DNA of 64,000 nucleotides from Aureimonas sp. OT7 (GCF_014844055.1 NZ_CP062167.1:1-64000), one strand, 5' to 3'; shown: positions 36,503-46,422, numbered from the stretch's first letter. Made by a program: numbers and translations. Notes: a model not told the origin generated them from the letters alone.

Positions 36503-36856
36503 ATGGCCGACAAGAAGACAGACGGAAAGTTCAACGGCGTAAAGCTGCCGGTCGTCCTGTCCGCCAACGATCTGCTCGATGGCGAAGTCGTCTTCCTGAC
36601 GGACGCGGGATGGACTTTCGATCCGGCCAAGGCGCTGGTGGCCGATGACGCGGAGGCCGCCGAGGCCCTCCTGCTGCGCGGAGCCGAGGCGGCCAAGGCC
36701 AACCTTGTCGTCGACCCCTATCTCGTTGCCGTCCAGCGCGAGGCGGACGGGTTTCCCGCCGCCAGCCACTTCCGCGAGGCCATCCGGCAAAAGGGGCCGT
36801 CCATCCATCCAGAGATCGGCAAGCAGGCCGAGTTTCCTTCAGCGCAGCAGAGGTAG
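36503..36856 (+). CDS. DUF2849 protein of the sulfite reductase operon
   Basis: A 117-residue soluble protein. In alphaproteobacteria this family occurs almost always directly before cysI, and here its stop is 5 bp before that gene. The middle segment EVVFLTDAGWTFDPAKALVA and VVDPYLVAVQREADGFPAAS are typical. There are no cysteines or known motifs, so an accessory role in siroheme-dependent sulfite reduction is inferred from position only. It is the first gene of the six-gene cys operon. Confidence 0.85.
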   Translation: MADKKTDGKFNGVKLPVVLSANDLLDGEVVFLTDAGWTFDPAKALVADDAEAAEALLLRGAEAAKANLVVDPYLVAVQREADGFPAASHFREAIRQKGPSIHPEIGKQAEFPSAQQR

Positions 36857-36861
36857 GGCCG

Positions 36862-38550
36862 ATGTACCGCTACGACGAATTCGACGCCGAGTTTGTACGC
36901 CAGCGCGTTGCGGAGTTTTCCGAACAGGTCGGCCGCCGTCTCGACGGCTCGCTGACGGAAGACGAGTTCAAGCCGCTGCGCCTGAAGAACGGGCTTTACC
37001 TGCAGTTGCATGCCTACATGCTGCGCGTCGCGGTGCCCTACGGCACGCTCAACGGACGGCAGCTTCGGCAACTGGCTCTTATCGCGGAGCGGTTCGACAA
37101 GGGCTATGCGCATTTCACCACGCGGCAGAACCTGCAGTTCAACTGGCCCAAGCTGAAGGATGTGCCCGAGATCCTCGGCCTCCTGGCCGATGTGGAGATG
37201 CATTGCATCCAGACCAGCGGCAATTGCATCCGCAACGTCACCTCAGACCAGTTCGCCGGCGTCGCCGCCGACGAGGTGGAGGACCCTCGCGTTACCGCAG
37301 AGCTGATCCGCCAATGGTCGAGCCTGCATCCGGAGTTCTCCTGGCTGCCGCGCAAGTTCAAGGTGGCCGTCACCGGGGCCGAGCATGACCGCGCCGCCAT
37401 CAAGGTGCACGATCTCGGCATTCGGATCCTGCGCCATCCGCAGACGGGCGAGACGGGCTACGAGATCGTCGTGGGCGGCGGGCTCGGCCGCACGCCGATG
37501 ATCGGCAAGGTGATCCGCGAGTTTCTGCCCAAGGACGAATTGCTGGCCTATCTGGAAGCGGTCATGCGCGTCTACAACGCGGAAGGCCGGCGCGACAACA
37601 AGTACAAGGCGCGCGTCAAGATCCTGGTGCACGAGATCGGCACCGAGGAGTTTCGCGCCCGCGTCGAGGCCGAGTACGCCGAGCTCGACGGCCCCACGGT
37701 GAACGCCCCGCGGGAAGAGCTGGAGCGGATCGGCGCCTATTTCGCGCCCCCTGCCTACGAGACCCTGCCCGAGCGCTCCGAGCGGCTCGAGGCGGCGCGG
37801 CGCGCCGATGCCGGGCTGGACCTTTTCGTGCGGCAGAACGGCTTTGCGCATCGCCAGCCGGGCTACATTGTGCTGACCGTATCGTTGAAGCCCATCGCTG
37901 GCGTGCCGGGCGACATGAGCGACGCGCAGATGCGGGCCTTCGCCGATATCGCGGAGCGCTACTCCTTCGATGAATTGCGCGTCAGCCATGCGCAGAACCT
38001 GGTGCTGCCGCATGTGCGGCAGGACGATGTGCCGGAGGTGTATGCCGCGCTGGAAAAGGCGGGCCTCGCCACGGCCAATGCCGGGCTGGTCACCGACATC
38101 ATCGCCTGCCCCGGCCTGGATTATTGCGCCCTGGCGACGGCACGCTCCATTCCCATAGCCCAGGAAATCTCGAAAACCTTTGCCACACCCGAGCGCCAGC
38201 AGGCGATCGGCCCGCTGCAGATCAAGATTTCGGGCTGCATCAATGCCTGCGGCCACCACCATGTCGGCCATATCGGCATTCTCGGCCTGGAGAAGTCGGG
38301 CAAGGAAAACTACCAGATCACGCTGGGCGGCGACGCCACGGAAAACGCCGCACTTGGCGAGCGCCTCGGCCCCGGCATCGACGCGGACCAGGTGCCCGGC
38401 GCCATCGAGGCCATCGTGGACGCCTATTTCGGCGAACGTCTCGAGGGCGAGGAATTCATCGCCACCGTGAAGCGGACGGGGTTGGACCCGTTCAAGCGCC
38501 GCTTCCAGGCCTATGTGGCCGGCGAAGCAGGCGTGGGAGAAGCGGCATGA
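36862..38550 (+). CDS. cysI: Sulfite reductase haemoprotein (nitrite/sulfite reductase)
   Basis: Siroheme and [4Fe-4S] enzyme of 562 residues that reduces sulfite to sulfide. Two ferredoxin-like half-repeats are present; RQNLQFNWPKLKDV and TSGNCIRNVTSDQ in the first half and HAQNLVLPHV in the second. The cluster cysteines are in ACPGLDYCALA and ISGCINACGHHHVGH (CxxxxxC...CxxxC). No flavoprotein CysJ gene is next to it, so the electron donor is probably ferredoxin. It overlaps the DUF934 gene by 4 bp. Confidence 0.93.
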   Translation: MYRYDEFDAEFVRQRVAEFSEQVGRRLDGSLTEDEFKPLRLKNGLYLQLHAYMLRVAVPYGTLNGRQLRQLALIAERFDKGYAHFTTRQNLQFNWPKLKDVPEILGLLADVEMHCIQTSGNCIRNVTSDQFAGVAADEVEDPRVTAELIRQWSSLHPEFSWLPRKFKVAVTGAEHDRAAIKVHDLGIRILRHPQTGETGYEIVVGGGLGRTPMIGKVIREFLPKDELLAYLEAVMRVYNAEGRRDNKYKARVKILVHEIGTEEFRARVEAEYAELDGPTVNAPREELERIGAYFAPPAYETLPERSERLEAARRADAGLDLFVRQNGFAHRQPGYIVLTVSLKPIAGVPGDMSDAQMRAFADIAERYSFDELRVSHAQNLVLPHVRQDDVPEVYAALEKAGLATANAGLVTDIIACPGLDYCALATARSIPIAQEISKTFATPERQQAIGPLQIKISGCINACGHHHVGHIGILGLEKSGKENYQITLGGDATENAALGERLGPGIDADQVPGAIEAIVDAYFGERLEGEEFIATVKRTGLDPFKRRFQAYVAGEAGVGEAA

Positions 38551-39059
38551 GCGTCCTGATCAATGCGGATGGGCGGCGCGACGATCGTTTCACCCCTGTC
38601 GAGACCGTCGACGGTCTGTCGCTGGCGGATGGCCCCATCCTCGTACCCCTGACGGTGATCGACGCGGCGCTGGCCGATAGCCGCAACGCCGACATCGGAC
38701 TTGTAGTGGAAAACCACATCGGCATCCAGGCGATCCAGCCCTATCTGGATCGGGTCGCGCTGGTGGCCGTCGCCTTTCCGAGCTTTTCCGACGGGCGCGG
38801 CCTGTCCATTGCCATGCGCCTGCGCCGGGCCGGTTTCACCGGCACGTTGCGGGCCCGCGGCCCGGTGATCGCCGACCAGTTCCGCGACATCCTGGCCTGC
38901 GGCTTCGACGAGGTGGAGCTGCCGGACGAACTGGCCGCACGCCAGCCGCTCGAGCAGTGGCAGGAAGCGCGCGAGGTGGTGACGCTGCATTACCAGCAGA
39001 GCTACGGCCACGACAGCAGCATCCTGCAAAGGCGGCTTGCCGCGAAGGCGCGGGGTTGA
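38547..39059 (+). CDS. DUF934 protein of the sulfate-reduction operon
   Basis: A 170-residue protein of the oxidoreductase-accessory DUF934 family, recognised by VPLTVIDAALADSRNADIGL, LIALPSFSDGRGLSIA-like sequence (here VAVAFPSFSDGRGLSIAMRL) and the ending TLHYQQSYGHDSSILQRR. The family sits between cysI and cysH in most alphaproteobacteria; its biochemical task is unknown. The ATG overlaps the cysI stop (ATGA) and the end is 3 bp before cysH. Confidence 0.88.
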   Translation: MSVLINADGRRDDRFTPVETVDGLSLADGPILVPLTVIDAALADSRNADIGLVVENHIGIQAIQPYLDRVALVAVAFPSFSDGRGLSIAMRLRRAGFTGTLRARGPVIADQFRDILACGFDEVELPDELAARQPLEQWQEAREVVTLHYQQSYGHDSSILQRRLAAKARG

Positions 39060-39062
39060 GCA

Positions 39063-39836
39063 ATGGCCATCGCATCCAATGAGCTGGCGGCCGACCTCGA
39101 CGCCGGCTTTGCCGGGAAGACGCCGCTTGAGCGGCTCGCACTCCTGGCCGGGTCGGTCGACGGCAGGCGGGTCTTCACCACCAGCCTCGGCATCGAAGAC
39201 CAGATGCTGACGCATCTGATCTTCGAGAACGCCCTCCCCTTCGAGGTGGTGACGCTGGATACGGGGCGCCTGTTTCCGGAAACCTATGCGCTCTGGCAGA
39301 AGACGGAAGAGCGATATGGCCGCCGTATCAAGGCGAAATATCCGCAGGCCGACGCATTGGAGGCCCTGGTGGACGACCAGGGGATCGACGGGTTCTATTT
39401 CGGCACCGACATGCGCAAGGCGTGCTGCGGCGTCCGCAAGGTGGAGCCTTTGGGCCGCGCGCTGCACGGGGCGGGCGCCTGGGTTACGGGCCTGAGGCGC
39501 GACCAGTCTCCCAACCGGGAGCGGCTGGACTTCGTGTCCTTCGACGCGGCGCGCGGCCTCGTCAAGGCCAACCCTTTGTTCGACTGGACGCGCGAGGATA
39601 TCCGCCTGTTCACCGAGCGGCACGATGTGCCCGTCAATGCGCTGCACGCGCAGGGTTTCCTGTCCATCGGCTGCGCACCCTGCACCCGCGCGTTGCGGCC
39701 AGGCGAGCCGGAACGCGCCGGCCGTTGGTGGTGGGAAGACGAGACCCGCAAGGAATGCGGCCTGCATGTCGACGATGCCGGCACCCCGCAGCGGCGGCCC
39801 GGCGCAGTGGGCGACGCGGCCTTCGAACGCGCCTGA
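39063..39836 (+). CDS. cysH: Adenylyl-sulfate (APS) reductase
   Basis: Reduces APS to sulfite with thioredoxin. The 257-residue protein has the four cluster cysteines of the [4Fe-4S] APS-reducing form: Cys121-Cys122 in [12 protein letters not shown] and Cys204/Cys207 in IGCAPCTRA; the C-terminal catalytic cysteine is in [22 protein letters not shown] and the phosphate loop [10 protein letters not shown] are also present. The cysteines indicate APS rather than PAPS as substrate, so no APS kinase is needed. Confidence 0.94.
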   Translation: MAIASNELAADLDAGFAGKTPLERLALLAGSVDGRRVFTTSLGIEDQMLTHLIFENALPFEVVTLDTGRLFPETYALWQKTEERYGRRIKAKYPQADALEALVDDQGIDGFYFGTDMRKACCGVRKVEPLGRALHGAGAWVTGLRRDQSPNRERLDFVSFDAARGLVKANPLFDWTREDIRLFTERHDVPVNALHAQGFLSIGCAPCTRALRPGEPERAGRWWWEDETRKECGLHVDDAGTPQRRPGAVGDAAFERA

Positions 39837-39855
39837 GAAGGGCAAAGAGATACAG

Positions 39856-40761
39856 ATGACGGCACCCCTGACCCATTTGCAGAAGCTGGAAGCGGAATCG
39901 ATCTTCATCATCCGCGAGACGGTCGCCACGACCGAGAATCCGGTGATGCTCTATTCCATCGGCAAGGATTCGGCCGTGATGCTGCATCTTGCGCTGAAGG
40001 CCTTCGCCCCCGGCAAGCTGCCCTTCCCGCTGCTGCATGTCGACACGACCTGGAAGTTCCGGGAGATGATCGAGTTCCGCGACAGGCGCGCTGCGGAACT
40101 GGGAGTGGACCTGATCGTCCACATCAACCAGGACGGCGTCGCGGCGGGGGTCAATCCGTTCGACAGCGGTTCGCGCGTGCATACCGACGTGATGAAGACG
40201 GAGGGCCTCAAGCAGGCCCTGGCGAAATACCGGTTCGACGCGGCCTTCGGCGGCGCCCGCCGCGACGAGGAAAAGAGCCGCGCCAAGGAGCGCGTCTTCT
40301 CGCTTCGCTCGGCCGAGCACCGCTGGGACGCCAAGAACCAGCGTCCGGAGCCTTGGCGGCTGTACAACACCCGCAAGAGGCAGGGTGAAAGCTTCCGCGT
40401 CTTTCCGTTGTCCAACTGGACCGAAAGCGACGTGTGGGACTACATCGCGCTCGAGAACATTCCTGTGGTTCCCCTCTATTTTGCGGCCAAGCGACCCATC
40501 GTCCGGCGCGACGGGGCCCTGATCATGCGCGACGACGATCGCATGGCCCTGCAGCCCGGCGAAAGCGTCGAGGAATTGTCCGTGCGCTTCCGCACGCTCG
40601 GCTGCTACCCGCTGACGGGGGCAGTGGAATCGGAGGCCGGATCGCTGGACGCCATCATCGCCGAGATGCGCGGATCCCGCGCATCGGAGCGGCAGGGCCG
40701 CATCATCGATCGCGACGGCGGAGCCTCGATGGAGGAAAAGAAGCAGGAAGGTTATTTTTGA
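39856..40761 (+). CDS. cysD: Sulfate adenylyltransferase subunit 2
   Basis: ATP-sulfurylase catalytic subunit of 301 residues that makes APS from sulfate and ATP. The PP-loop is [37 protein letters not shown] and [16 protein letters not shown] [12 protein letters not shown] follow, and it ends EEKKQEGYF as CysD proteins do. The frame is open upstream, but ATG 39856 gives the family start. The stop overlaps the cysN start (TGATG). Confidence 0.95.
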   Translation: MTAPLTHLQKLEAESIFIIRETVATTENPVMLYSIGKDSAVMLHLALKAFAPGKLPFPLLHVDTTWKFREMIEFRDRRAAELGVDLIVHINQDGVAAGVNPFDSGSRVHTDVMKTEGLKQALAKYRFDAAFGGARRDEEKSRAKERVFSLRSAEHRWDAKNQRPEPWRLYNTRKRQGESFRVFPLSNWTESDVWDYIALENIPVVPLYFAAKRPIVRRDGALIMRDDDRMALQPGESVEELSVRFRTLGCYPLTGAVESEAGSLDAIIAEMRGSRASERQGRIIDRDGGASMEEKKQEGYF

Positions 40762-42356
40762 TGAGTGCCGTGCGTAGCCTTCCTCTGGCCGAAACCGAAC
40801 TCGACGAATCCGCATCGACCCCGGCGCCGGTGGTCGCGCCGGCCGCCTCGCTGCTGCGCTTCATCACCTGCGGCTCGGTGGACGACGGCAAGTCGACGCT
40901 GATCGGCCGCCTGCTCTACGACACCAACTCGGTCTTCGACGACCAGTTGGAGGCGCTGGAGCGCGATTCGCGCAAATTCGGCACGACCGGCGAGACGCTG
41001 GACTTCGCGCTCCTGGTGGACGGCCTTTCCGCCGAGCGCGAGCAGGGCATAACCATCGATGTGGCCTACCGCTACTTCTCGACCGCCCGGCGCGCCTTCA
41101 TCATCGCCGATACGCCGGGCCACGAGCAGTACACCCGCAACATGGCCACCGGCGCCAGCCAGGCCGACCTCGCCGTGATCCTGGTGGACGCGCGCAAGGG
41201 CATCCTGCCGCAGACGCGGCGGCATTCCTTCATCACCTCCATGGTCGGCATTCGATCCGTCATCGTCGCCGTCAACAAGATGGATCTCGTCGATTTCGAC
41301 GAGGCGACGTTCCGGCGTATCGAGGCGGATTACCGGGCGCTGCTGCCGGCCTTCGATTTCGTCGATATCAGCTTCATCCCCTTGTCGGCCAAGAACGGCG
41401 ACAACCTTATCGCGCCGTCGGCCAACACGCCCTGGTATCAAGGCCCGACGCTTCTGGAACGTCTTGAAACGGTCGAGGCCGAGCGGTTGGCCGAGGGCGA
41501 TGCGTTTCGCTTGCCTATCCAGTACGTCAACCGCCCCAACCTCGACTTTCGCGGCTTCTGCGGCCAGATCACCAGCGGCGGCGTGCGGCCCGGCGAAAGT
41601 GTCCTGGCCCTTCCCAGCGGGCGCGAGGCGACAGTCGACACGGTCTACGGTGCAAACGGACCTGTCGAGCGCGCCTTTGCCGGAGAGGCCGTAACGCTGA
41701 CGCTGGATCGCGAGATCGACATATCGCGTGGCGACGTCCTCGTACGGCCGGGCGACAGGATCGCCGCCCGCAGCGAGTTCTCGGCGCAGATCCTGTCCCT
41801 GACAGACAGGCCCCTGGTCAGCGGCACCCGTCTGGTGGCGCGGCTCGGAACCGCGCAGTCGCCGGCGGCCATCCGCCGCCTGGAAGCGGCCGTCGACATC
41901 CACACCTTCCAGACACGGCCGGCCAATGCCCTGTCGATGAACGAGATCGGCAAGGTGGTCATCGGGCTGGATAAGGCGCTGGTGGCAACGCTATATAGTG
42001 AAAGCCGCGATCTCGGCTCCTTCATCCTGATCGACCCGTTGACCAACGAGACGGTGGCGCTGGGCATCGTCACCGCGCTGCCGGCCGAGCATGCTGCAAT
42101 GACCTTGCCCGGGGCGACCGGGCCGCAGGCCGCGCCGACGTCCTGGTGGAGCGACAAGATCACGATCTATCGCGCGGTTGCCGCGGTGCTGATCGGCATC
42201 GCGGGCCTGCTCCTTGGCCTGCCGCTCTGGGCGGCGATTGTCCTTGGTGGGGTCGACTTCCTGATCCGTCCGCTGCTGCGGCAGATCATGGCGCCGGAAA
42301 TCCGGACCGAACAGCCGGTGGACCCGTCGGATGTCGGTGACGGCGCCGGCATCTAG
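40761..42356 (+). CDS. cysN: Sulfate adenylyltransferase subunit 1 with hydrophobic C-terminal tail
   Basis: GTPase subunit of ATP sulfurylase, 531 residues. GTP motifs: GSVDDGKST (38-46), DTPGHEQY and NKMDLVDF. The EF-Tu-like domains run to about residue 450. Where CysNC fusions carry an APS kinase domain, this protein instead has about 80 residues containing TIYRAVAAVLIGIAGLLL and PLWAAIVLGGVDFLI, two membrane-like helices, then a polar end. No APS kinase motif is seen, which fits the APS-type CysH. The tail may anchor the sulfurylase to the membrane. Confidence 0.92.
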   Translation: MSAVRSLPLAETELDESASTPAPVVAPAASLLRFITCGSVDDGKSTLIGRLLYDTNSVFDDQLEALERDSRKFGTTGETLDFALLVDGLSAEREQGITIDVAYRYFSTARRAFIIADTPGHEQYTRNMATGASQADLAVILVDARKGILPQTRRHSFITSMVGIRSVIVAVNKMDLVDFDEATFRRIEADYRALLPAFDFVDISFIPLSAKNGDNLIAPSANTPWYQGPTLLERLETVEAERLAEGDAFRLPIQYVNRPNLDFRGFCGQITSGGVRPGESVLALPSGREATVDTVYGANGPVERAFAGEAVTLTLDREIDISRGDVLVRPGDRIAARSEFSAQILSLTDRPLVSGTRLVARLGTAQSPAAIRRLEAAVDIHTFQTRPANALSMNEIGKVVIGLDKALVATLYSESRDLGSFILIDPLTNETVALGIVTALPAEHAAMTLPGATGPQAAPTSWWSDKITIYRAVAAVLIGIAGLLLGLPLWAAIVLGGVDFLIRPLLRQIMAPEIRTEQPVDPSDVGDGAGI

Positions 42357-42372
42357 CCGACGCTGCGATGCA

Positions 42373-42564
42373 TCAGCGATCCAGGATGCGGGCTTCGGAC
42401 GGCAGCATGATGGGGATGCCGTCCCGAATGGGATAGGCGAGCCCGGCTTTGCGGGAGACGAGTTCGTTGCGCTCGCTGTCGTAGATCAACTGCCCCTTCG
42501 TCAGTGGACAGACGAGAAGTTCCAGGAGCTTGGGATCGGGGCGTATCGCCGCGTCGTCGTTCAT
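42373..42564 (-). CDS. Trm112-like UPF0434 family protein
   Basis: A 63-residue protein with the family pattern [19 protein letters not shown] and [17 protein letters not shown]. Eukaryotic Trm112 activates methyltransferases; bacterial members are small and uncharacterised. Only one cysteine remains, so zinc binding is unlikely. The ATG overlaps the stop of the upstream LON-domain gene, placing it last in a four-gene minus-strand operon. Confidence 0.88.
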   Translation of the reverse strand: MNDDAAIRPDPKLLELLVCPLTKGQLIYDSERNELVSRKAGLAYPIRDGIPIMLPSEARILDR

Positions 42565-43238
42565 TGGAGGATTCCCCCGCCATCTTCGCCGCCGCCACGC
42601 GCCAATGCGATTTCGGTGATGGCGATCAGCGTCTCCGCGCGCGTCCGAAGATCGGGCGCTTCCAGGAGCGCCTGTTTCTCGGCGGGTCCGTAGGGCGACA
42701 TCATGGACAGTGCGTTGACGAGCGTTTCGTTGGAGGCGCGGGTGACGCTTTCCCAATCCGCCTCGAGCTGGTTCGCTTCGAGATAATCGCGGAACGATTT
42801 CAAGAGTCCGTCGCGATTCACCTCGTCGGCGCCCGCGCTGAGGTCGAGATCGGCGACGAAGATCGACACATCGCAGATCCGGTACGGTTTCGCGGTTCGC
42901 TTCTCGTGCACGATCCGGAAGCGGCAGATACCCTGCAGGGTGACGAGATAGCGCCCGTCGCCCGTCTCCGTAAGGGAGGTGAGACGGCCAAGGCATCCAA
43001 TGGCCGACAGCTCCGAATCGCCGCCTGGATTGCGGCTGCCGTCCAGCCGGGGCTGGATCATGCCGATCACGCGGTCGGCGGCCATCACGTCGTCGATCAT
43101 GGCAAGGTAACGCGGCTCGAAAATGTTCAGCGGCATCTGTCCGCCGGGAAGCAGCAAGGCACCCTCCAGCGGAAACACGGGGACCGTCTCCGGTACCATG
43201 TCGCCGTTCGTGTAGTTCACGTTTCCTGCCTGTCCCAA
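42561..43238 (-). CDS. LON substrate-binding domain protein
   Basis: A stand-alone N-terminal domain of Lon protease without ATPase or peptidase parts, about 225 residues. [35 protein letters not shown] and [19 protein letters not shown] identify it. The TTG at 43238 is chosen because related proteins start about 14 residues before the PExVPVFPL segment with a Q-x-G-N-x-x-Y pattern, seen here as QAGNVNY; GTG 43220 and ATG 43199 are alternatives. Function unknown; the gene usually lies between the thioredoxin-like and Trm112-like genes. Confidence 0.85.
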   Translation of the reverse strand: MGQAGNVNYTNGDMVPETVPVFPLEGALLLPGGQMPLNIFEPRYLAMIDDVMAADRVIGMIQPRLDGSRNPGGDSELSAIGCLGRLTSLTETGDGRYLVTLQGICRFRIVHEKRTAKPYRICDVSIFVADLDLSAGADEVNRDGLLKSFRDYLEANQLEADWESVTRASNETLVNALSMMSPYGPAEKQALLEAPDLRTRAETLIAITEIALARGGGEDGGGILQ

Positions 43239-43306
43239 GCCCTTGCCTTTCGCTTTCCCTACGGTGAGGCCGCCGGACCACGGATATGGCGCGGGCGGCC
43301 CGCCGC

Positions 43307-44281
43307 TCAAGAGAACAGGAGCGATGATAGGCGGCGGCGCGCATCGCGCGTCGCCGGATCCTTGCTGCCCCATACGTCGAAGAATTCGAGCAGCTTGCGG
43401 CGCGCGCCATCGTCGTCGAAGGCGCGGTCGCGCTTGATGATGTCCAGCAGAAGCGACGCCGCCGTCTGGCGATCGCCCTTGGCATTGGCGATCAGCGCCA
43501 GGTCGAAACGCGCCTGATGATCGTCCGGGTCTGCGTCCAGCCGCGCCTGCAGCGCCGCGGCATCTCCGAGCTCGGCGATTTCGTCGGCCAGTTTCAGCCG
43601 CGTCCGCACCGTGGCGAAGGCAGGGTCTTCGAGCGCCTCCGGGGGCAACTGGTCGAGGATGGCGCGGGCATGCTCGATATCGTCCGCGGCAAGGTAGCAT
43701 TCGGCCAGGCCGGCGGCGGCCTTGAGGTTTTCGGGGTCGTGCTGCAGCACCGCACCGAACAGCTGGGCGGCCGCCGAAGCGTCGCCGGCGGCGAGAAGCT
43801 CGCCCGCCTTGGCGAGGGCATCGGCCACAGGGTCCTGCGGCTCGCCGCCGAGCCTGTCGATGAAGGCCTTGATTTCCCCTTCCGGCAGAGCGCCCATGAA
43901 GCCGTCCACCGGTTGCCCGTTGACGAAGGCGAAGACGGCGGGAATCGACTGGATGCCGAGTTGGCCGGCGATGGAGGGGTGCTCGTCGATATTCATCTTC
44001 ACGAGCTTCACCCGTCCCCCGGCGGCGGTGACCGCGCGCTCCAGAATCGGCGTCAGCTGCTTGCAGGGCCCGCACCAGGGAGCCCAGAAATCCACCAGGA
44101 CGGGCTGGTTGCGCGATTCGCGCACGACATCGGCGGCAAAGGATGCCGTGGTCGTATCCTTGATCAGGGCGCCGCCTGCGGCACCCGCCACGGAGCCGCC
44201 GGCCGAAAGCGAGGGCGATGCTGCCGGCGTCGTCGTCTGCGCGCCGTAGCCGAAGGACGTCTCGTACGGATTGTTGCTCAT
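43307..44281 (-). CDS. CnoX-like thioredoxin-TPR protein
   Basis: A 324-residue protein with a thioredoxin domain followed by TPR-like helical repeats, the architecture of CnoX/YbbN, a holdase that protects proteins from oxidation and hands them to GroEL/DnaK. The active site is intact, [10 protein letters not shown] (Cys70, Cys73), with [17 protein letters not shown] after it. The C-terminal half carries the repeats ([38 protein letters not shown]). A glycine-rich N-terminal extension of about 40 residues is typical of alphaproteobacterial members. ATGA overlap with the preceding gene. Confidence 0.9.
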   Translation of the reverse strand: MSNNPYETSFGYGAQTTTPAASPSLSAGGSVAGAAGGALIKDTTTASFAADVVRESRNQPVLVDFWAPWCGPCKQLTPILERAVTAAGGRVKLVKMNIDEHPSIAGQLGIQSIPAVFAFVNGQPVDGFMGALPEGEIKAFIDRLGGEPQDPVADALAKAGELLAAGDASAAAQLFGAVLQHDPENLKAAAGLAECYLAADDIEHARAILDQLPPEALEDPAFATVRTRLKLADEIAELGDAAALQARLDADPDDHQARFDLALIANAKGDRQTAASLLLDIIKRDRAFDDDGARRKLLEFFDVWGSKDPATRDARRRLSSLLFS

Positions 44282-44853
44282 GGGTTGGACCCTTCCTCGC
44301 TGTCGCCTGTCTCGTCCGCCTCGAGATTCACGATCAGGGGATCGTGGCCCGTCGCGGCAAAGAAGCGCATCAAATCGCCCCGGGAAATGCTGGTCGTTCC
44401 GGTATTCGTCAAGGGATGTGCGTTGATGATTTCATGATCCTGCAGGGCGGCATCGACCACCAGCCGGACTTCGCCACCGGTGTCGTTCATCACGCCAAAA
44501 GCGGTGACGGCGCCGGGATAGACGCCCAGCAACCGTTCCATCCGCTCCGCGTCGGCGAAGGAAAGACGGCCCTGCCCGCCGATTCGCTGATGCAGGCTCT
44601 TCAGCGCGACCTCGGTTTCCTGCAGCGCGACGACCAGGAAGATGCGCCCCTTCTTGTCCTTCAGGAAGAGGTTCTTGGTGTGCGCTCCGGGGATGGAGCC
44701 GGTGACGCCGCTGCTGGCCTCGACGGTAAAGACCGCCGGATGCCAGGTCGTCCGCGTTTCGATGCCCAGCGAATCGAGGTAGCTGAATAACGCACCGGCG
44801 CGGTTCCGCTCGGCCGCTTCGTCCGAGGGATCGGGGGTTTGCGCGTCGTCCAC
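44278..44853 (-). CDS. ProX-type Ala-tRNA(Pro) deacylase
   Basis: A YbaK/ProX editing-domain protein of 191 residues that hydrolyses mischarged alanyl-tRNA-Pro. Characteristic: HPAVFTVEASS, GAHTKNLFLKDKKGRIFLVV and GVYPGAVTAFGVMNDTGGEV with LVVDAALQDHEIINAHPLTN. The GTG at 44853 has AAGGA about nine bases upstream; the frame is open further but without similarity. It is first in the minus-strand operon with the thioredoxin, LON and Trm112 genes. Confidence 0.9.
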   Translation of the reverse strand: MDDAQTPDPSDEAAERNRAGALFSYLDSLGIETRTTWHPAVFTVEASSGVTGSIPGAHTKNLFLKDKKGRIFLVVALQETEVALKSLHQRIGGQGRLSFADAERMERLLGVYPGAVTAFGVMNDTGGEVRLVVDAALQDHEIINAHPLTNTGTTSISRGDLMRFFAATGHDPLIVNLEADETGDSEEGSNP

Positions 44854-45053
44854 CTGGGCTTCCTTTCGCGGCACGGCTACTGGTCGCCTTGACTTAGAAC
44901 CTTTGCCACCGCTCCGAAAGGGCCGCGGCGCCCGGAGATGCGGAAAGCCTTCCGGCTTTTGCGCACAGCCTGAAATTTCCCTGTTGCAATCGCACGAAGC
45001 TTCGGCCATATAGCGCCCATCCGAGGCGCCGGTGGCGCCGCACGGAGGAGCGG

Positions 45054-45128
45054 GCGGGTGTAGCTCAGGGGTAGAGCACAACCTTGCCAAGGTTGGGGTC
45101 GAGGGTTCGAATCCCTTCGCCCGCTCCA
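45054..45128 (+). tRNA. tRNA-Gly (anticodon GCC)
   Basis: A full cloverleaf of 75 nt with encoded CCA. The acceptor stem pairs GCGGGTG with CGCCCGC (one G-T pair); the D-arm is GCTC-AGGGGTA-GAGC; the anticodon arm is CAACC-TTGCCAA-GGTTG with GCC; the T-arm loop is TTCGAAT. The discriminator base is T. The DNA beyond its 3' end changes character (accessory genes and pseudogenes), as often happens at tRNA genes that serve as integration sites, but no integrase or repeated tRNA end was found. Confidence 0.97.
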
Positions 45129-45257
45129 GTTTTCCATTTACAGCCCGAAGACATCGATATGACAGTGATCGCCGCGAGCAAGTTGGCCTTCACCGTAATC
45201 ATAATGTCGGTCATCGCAGCAGCCTGATCGTGCTGATCGACTCCACGACGTTCGCCG

Positions 45258-46268
45258 CTAGATACCGTCGAGGATTTTCATCGTTTCACGCATTCGCTTC
45301 AGTGACTTCGTTATGTGTTCGCGCCAGCGAGGGCCTACATCCATTGCGGTGACATAGGCTCGGCGCAGGTCGTCGGGTCGGTCTTGCGCCAATGCCTCGA
45401 TCAGGAACGCGGCCTGCTCGCGGTCTTTCGACGCTTTCAAGCTACCTGCACCATCGCGCCGGCGATCGGCGATAACCAGCTTGTGTATCGCGTATCTCTC
45501 GGGGCGTGGCACCTGCACCAGAACGCCGGATCTATAGATGGCTGCTGCGTGGATCGGTTCGGCGATCAGGAAATTGAGGTAGTTCAGTGCCTGCGCACTG
45601 ACGCCTAGGGCGGGCAGATCTCGTATTGTTTCCTCACCGAACGCCGGCGTCAGGAACTCCACCAGTTGGCCGCTGCCGCCCTGGGTCCAACGCCACGTGC
45701 GACTTCGATCAAGCCCCGGCAGGGGGTCAAATTTCAGCGCCGAGAACGTTGCTGCCAGGCTCGGGTCGACCTGATCCTCCAGAGCGACGCTGAGCTTCTC
45801 GAATTGGGCGATGTCGATGTCGCCGGTGTTTGCCATCCCGCCCAAGGGGAGGCGCATGCCAAGCTCGCCTTCGTACAGGCGGAATGCATTCGTGCCGACA
45901 ATGGTGCCGCCCAACCGAAACGTCCCCGCATCTGCCATGGCGGACAGGATGGAGCCCGTCGCCCGGTCGGTCGGTGTCATGCCTTCCGCCCGCAGCAGGC
46001 GCACCAGCCGCGATCGCTCGGATTGCCGCTCCTTCGCTGTCGCACGCAGCGCCTCGATGCGGTCGACCCGCGCACGGGTTTCGTCGCCGTCTTCACCGAT
46101 GTAGAAGAAGCGCATCGCTGATCCAACGCGGCGCGCAGCATACCAGTAAGCCTTTTCGCCACGCTGTTTCAGGCTTGGCTTTCCCTCGACACCCGACACC
46201 GCGTCGTCCTTCAGAAGCCGCACCAAATCGGTATAGGCGCTCATCGCGACGCTGCTGAGTGGGATCAT
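45258..46268 (-). CDS. Nucleotidyltransferase-fold protein (GSU2403/NTP_transf_8 type)
   Basis: A 336-residue protein with a polymerase-beta-like nucleotidyltransferase core: LGGTIVGTNAFRLYEGELG and then NTGDIDIAQF supply the G[ST]-x(n)-DxD metal motif. N-terminal helices (RARVDRIEALRATAKERQSERSRLV) and a C-terminal region with ERYAIHKLVIADRRR match the GSU2403-type family. The biological role is unknown; relatives occur in accessory regions and some resemble toxin-like nucleotidyltransferases. It is the first gene after tRNA-Gly. ATG 46268 or the ninth codon, ATG 46244, could be the start. Confidence 0.75.
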   Translation of the reverse strand: MIPLSSVAMSAYTDLVRLLKDDAVSGVEGKPSLKQRGEKAYWYAARRVGSAMRFFYIGEDGDETRARVDRIEALRATAKERQSERSRLVRLLRAEGMTPTDRATGSILSAMADAGTFRLGGTIVGTNAFRLYEGELGMRLPLGGMANTGDIDIAQFEKLSVALEDQVDPSLAATFSALKFDPLPGLDRSRTWRWTQGGSGQLVEFLTPAFGEETIRDLPALGVSAQALNYLNFLIAEPIHAAAIYRSGVLVQVPRPERYAIHKLVIADRRRDGAGSLKASKDREQAAFLIEALAQDRPDDLRRAYVTAMDVGPRWREHITKSLKRMRETMKILDGI

Positions 46269-46422
46269 GCCTATCGTTTCCAGTTTTTGCTTGGCACAGT
46301 ATGCCTATCAAAAACCTAAATTGCTAGGCAGGTTGGTCCTGAACGGCAATAATGATCTTGTTCCGATGCATGCAGATGCGTCCGCACACCGTAAGCGAAA
46401 TACCAGGAAGGCCGGGGCATCC

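Noticed and set aside
42100..42356. APS kinase domain at the end of CysN
   Set aside because: No second P-loop is present; the region is hydrophobic and too short.
45129..45257. Duplicated tRNA-Gly 3' end (attachment site) downstream of the tRNA
   Set aside because: No second copy of the T-arm/acceptor sequence was seen up to the window end and no integrase gene is present, so an integrated element is only suspected.
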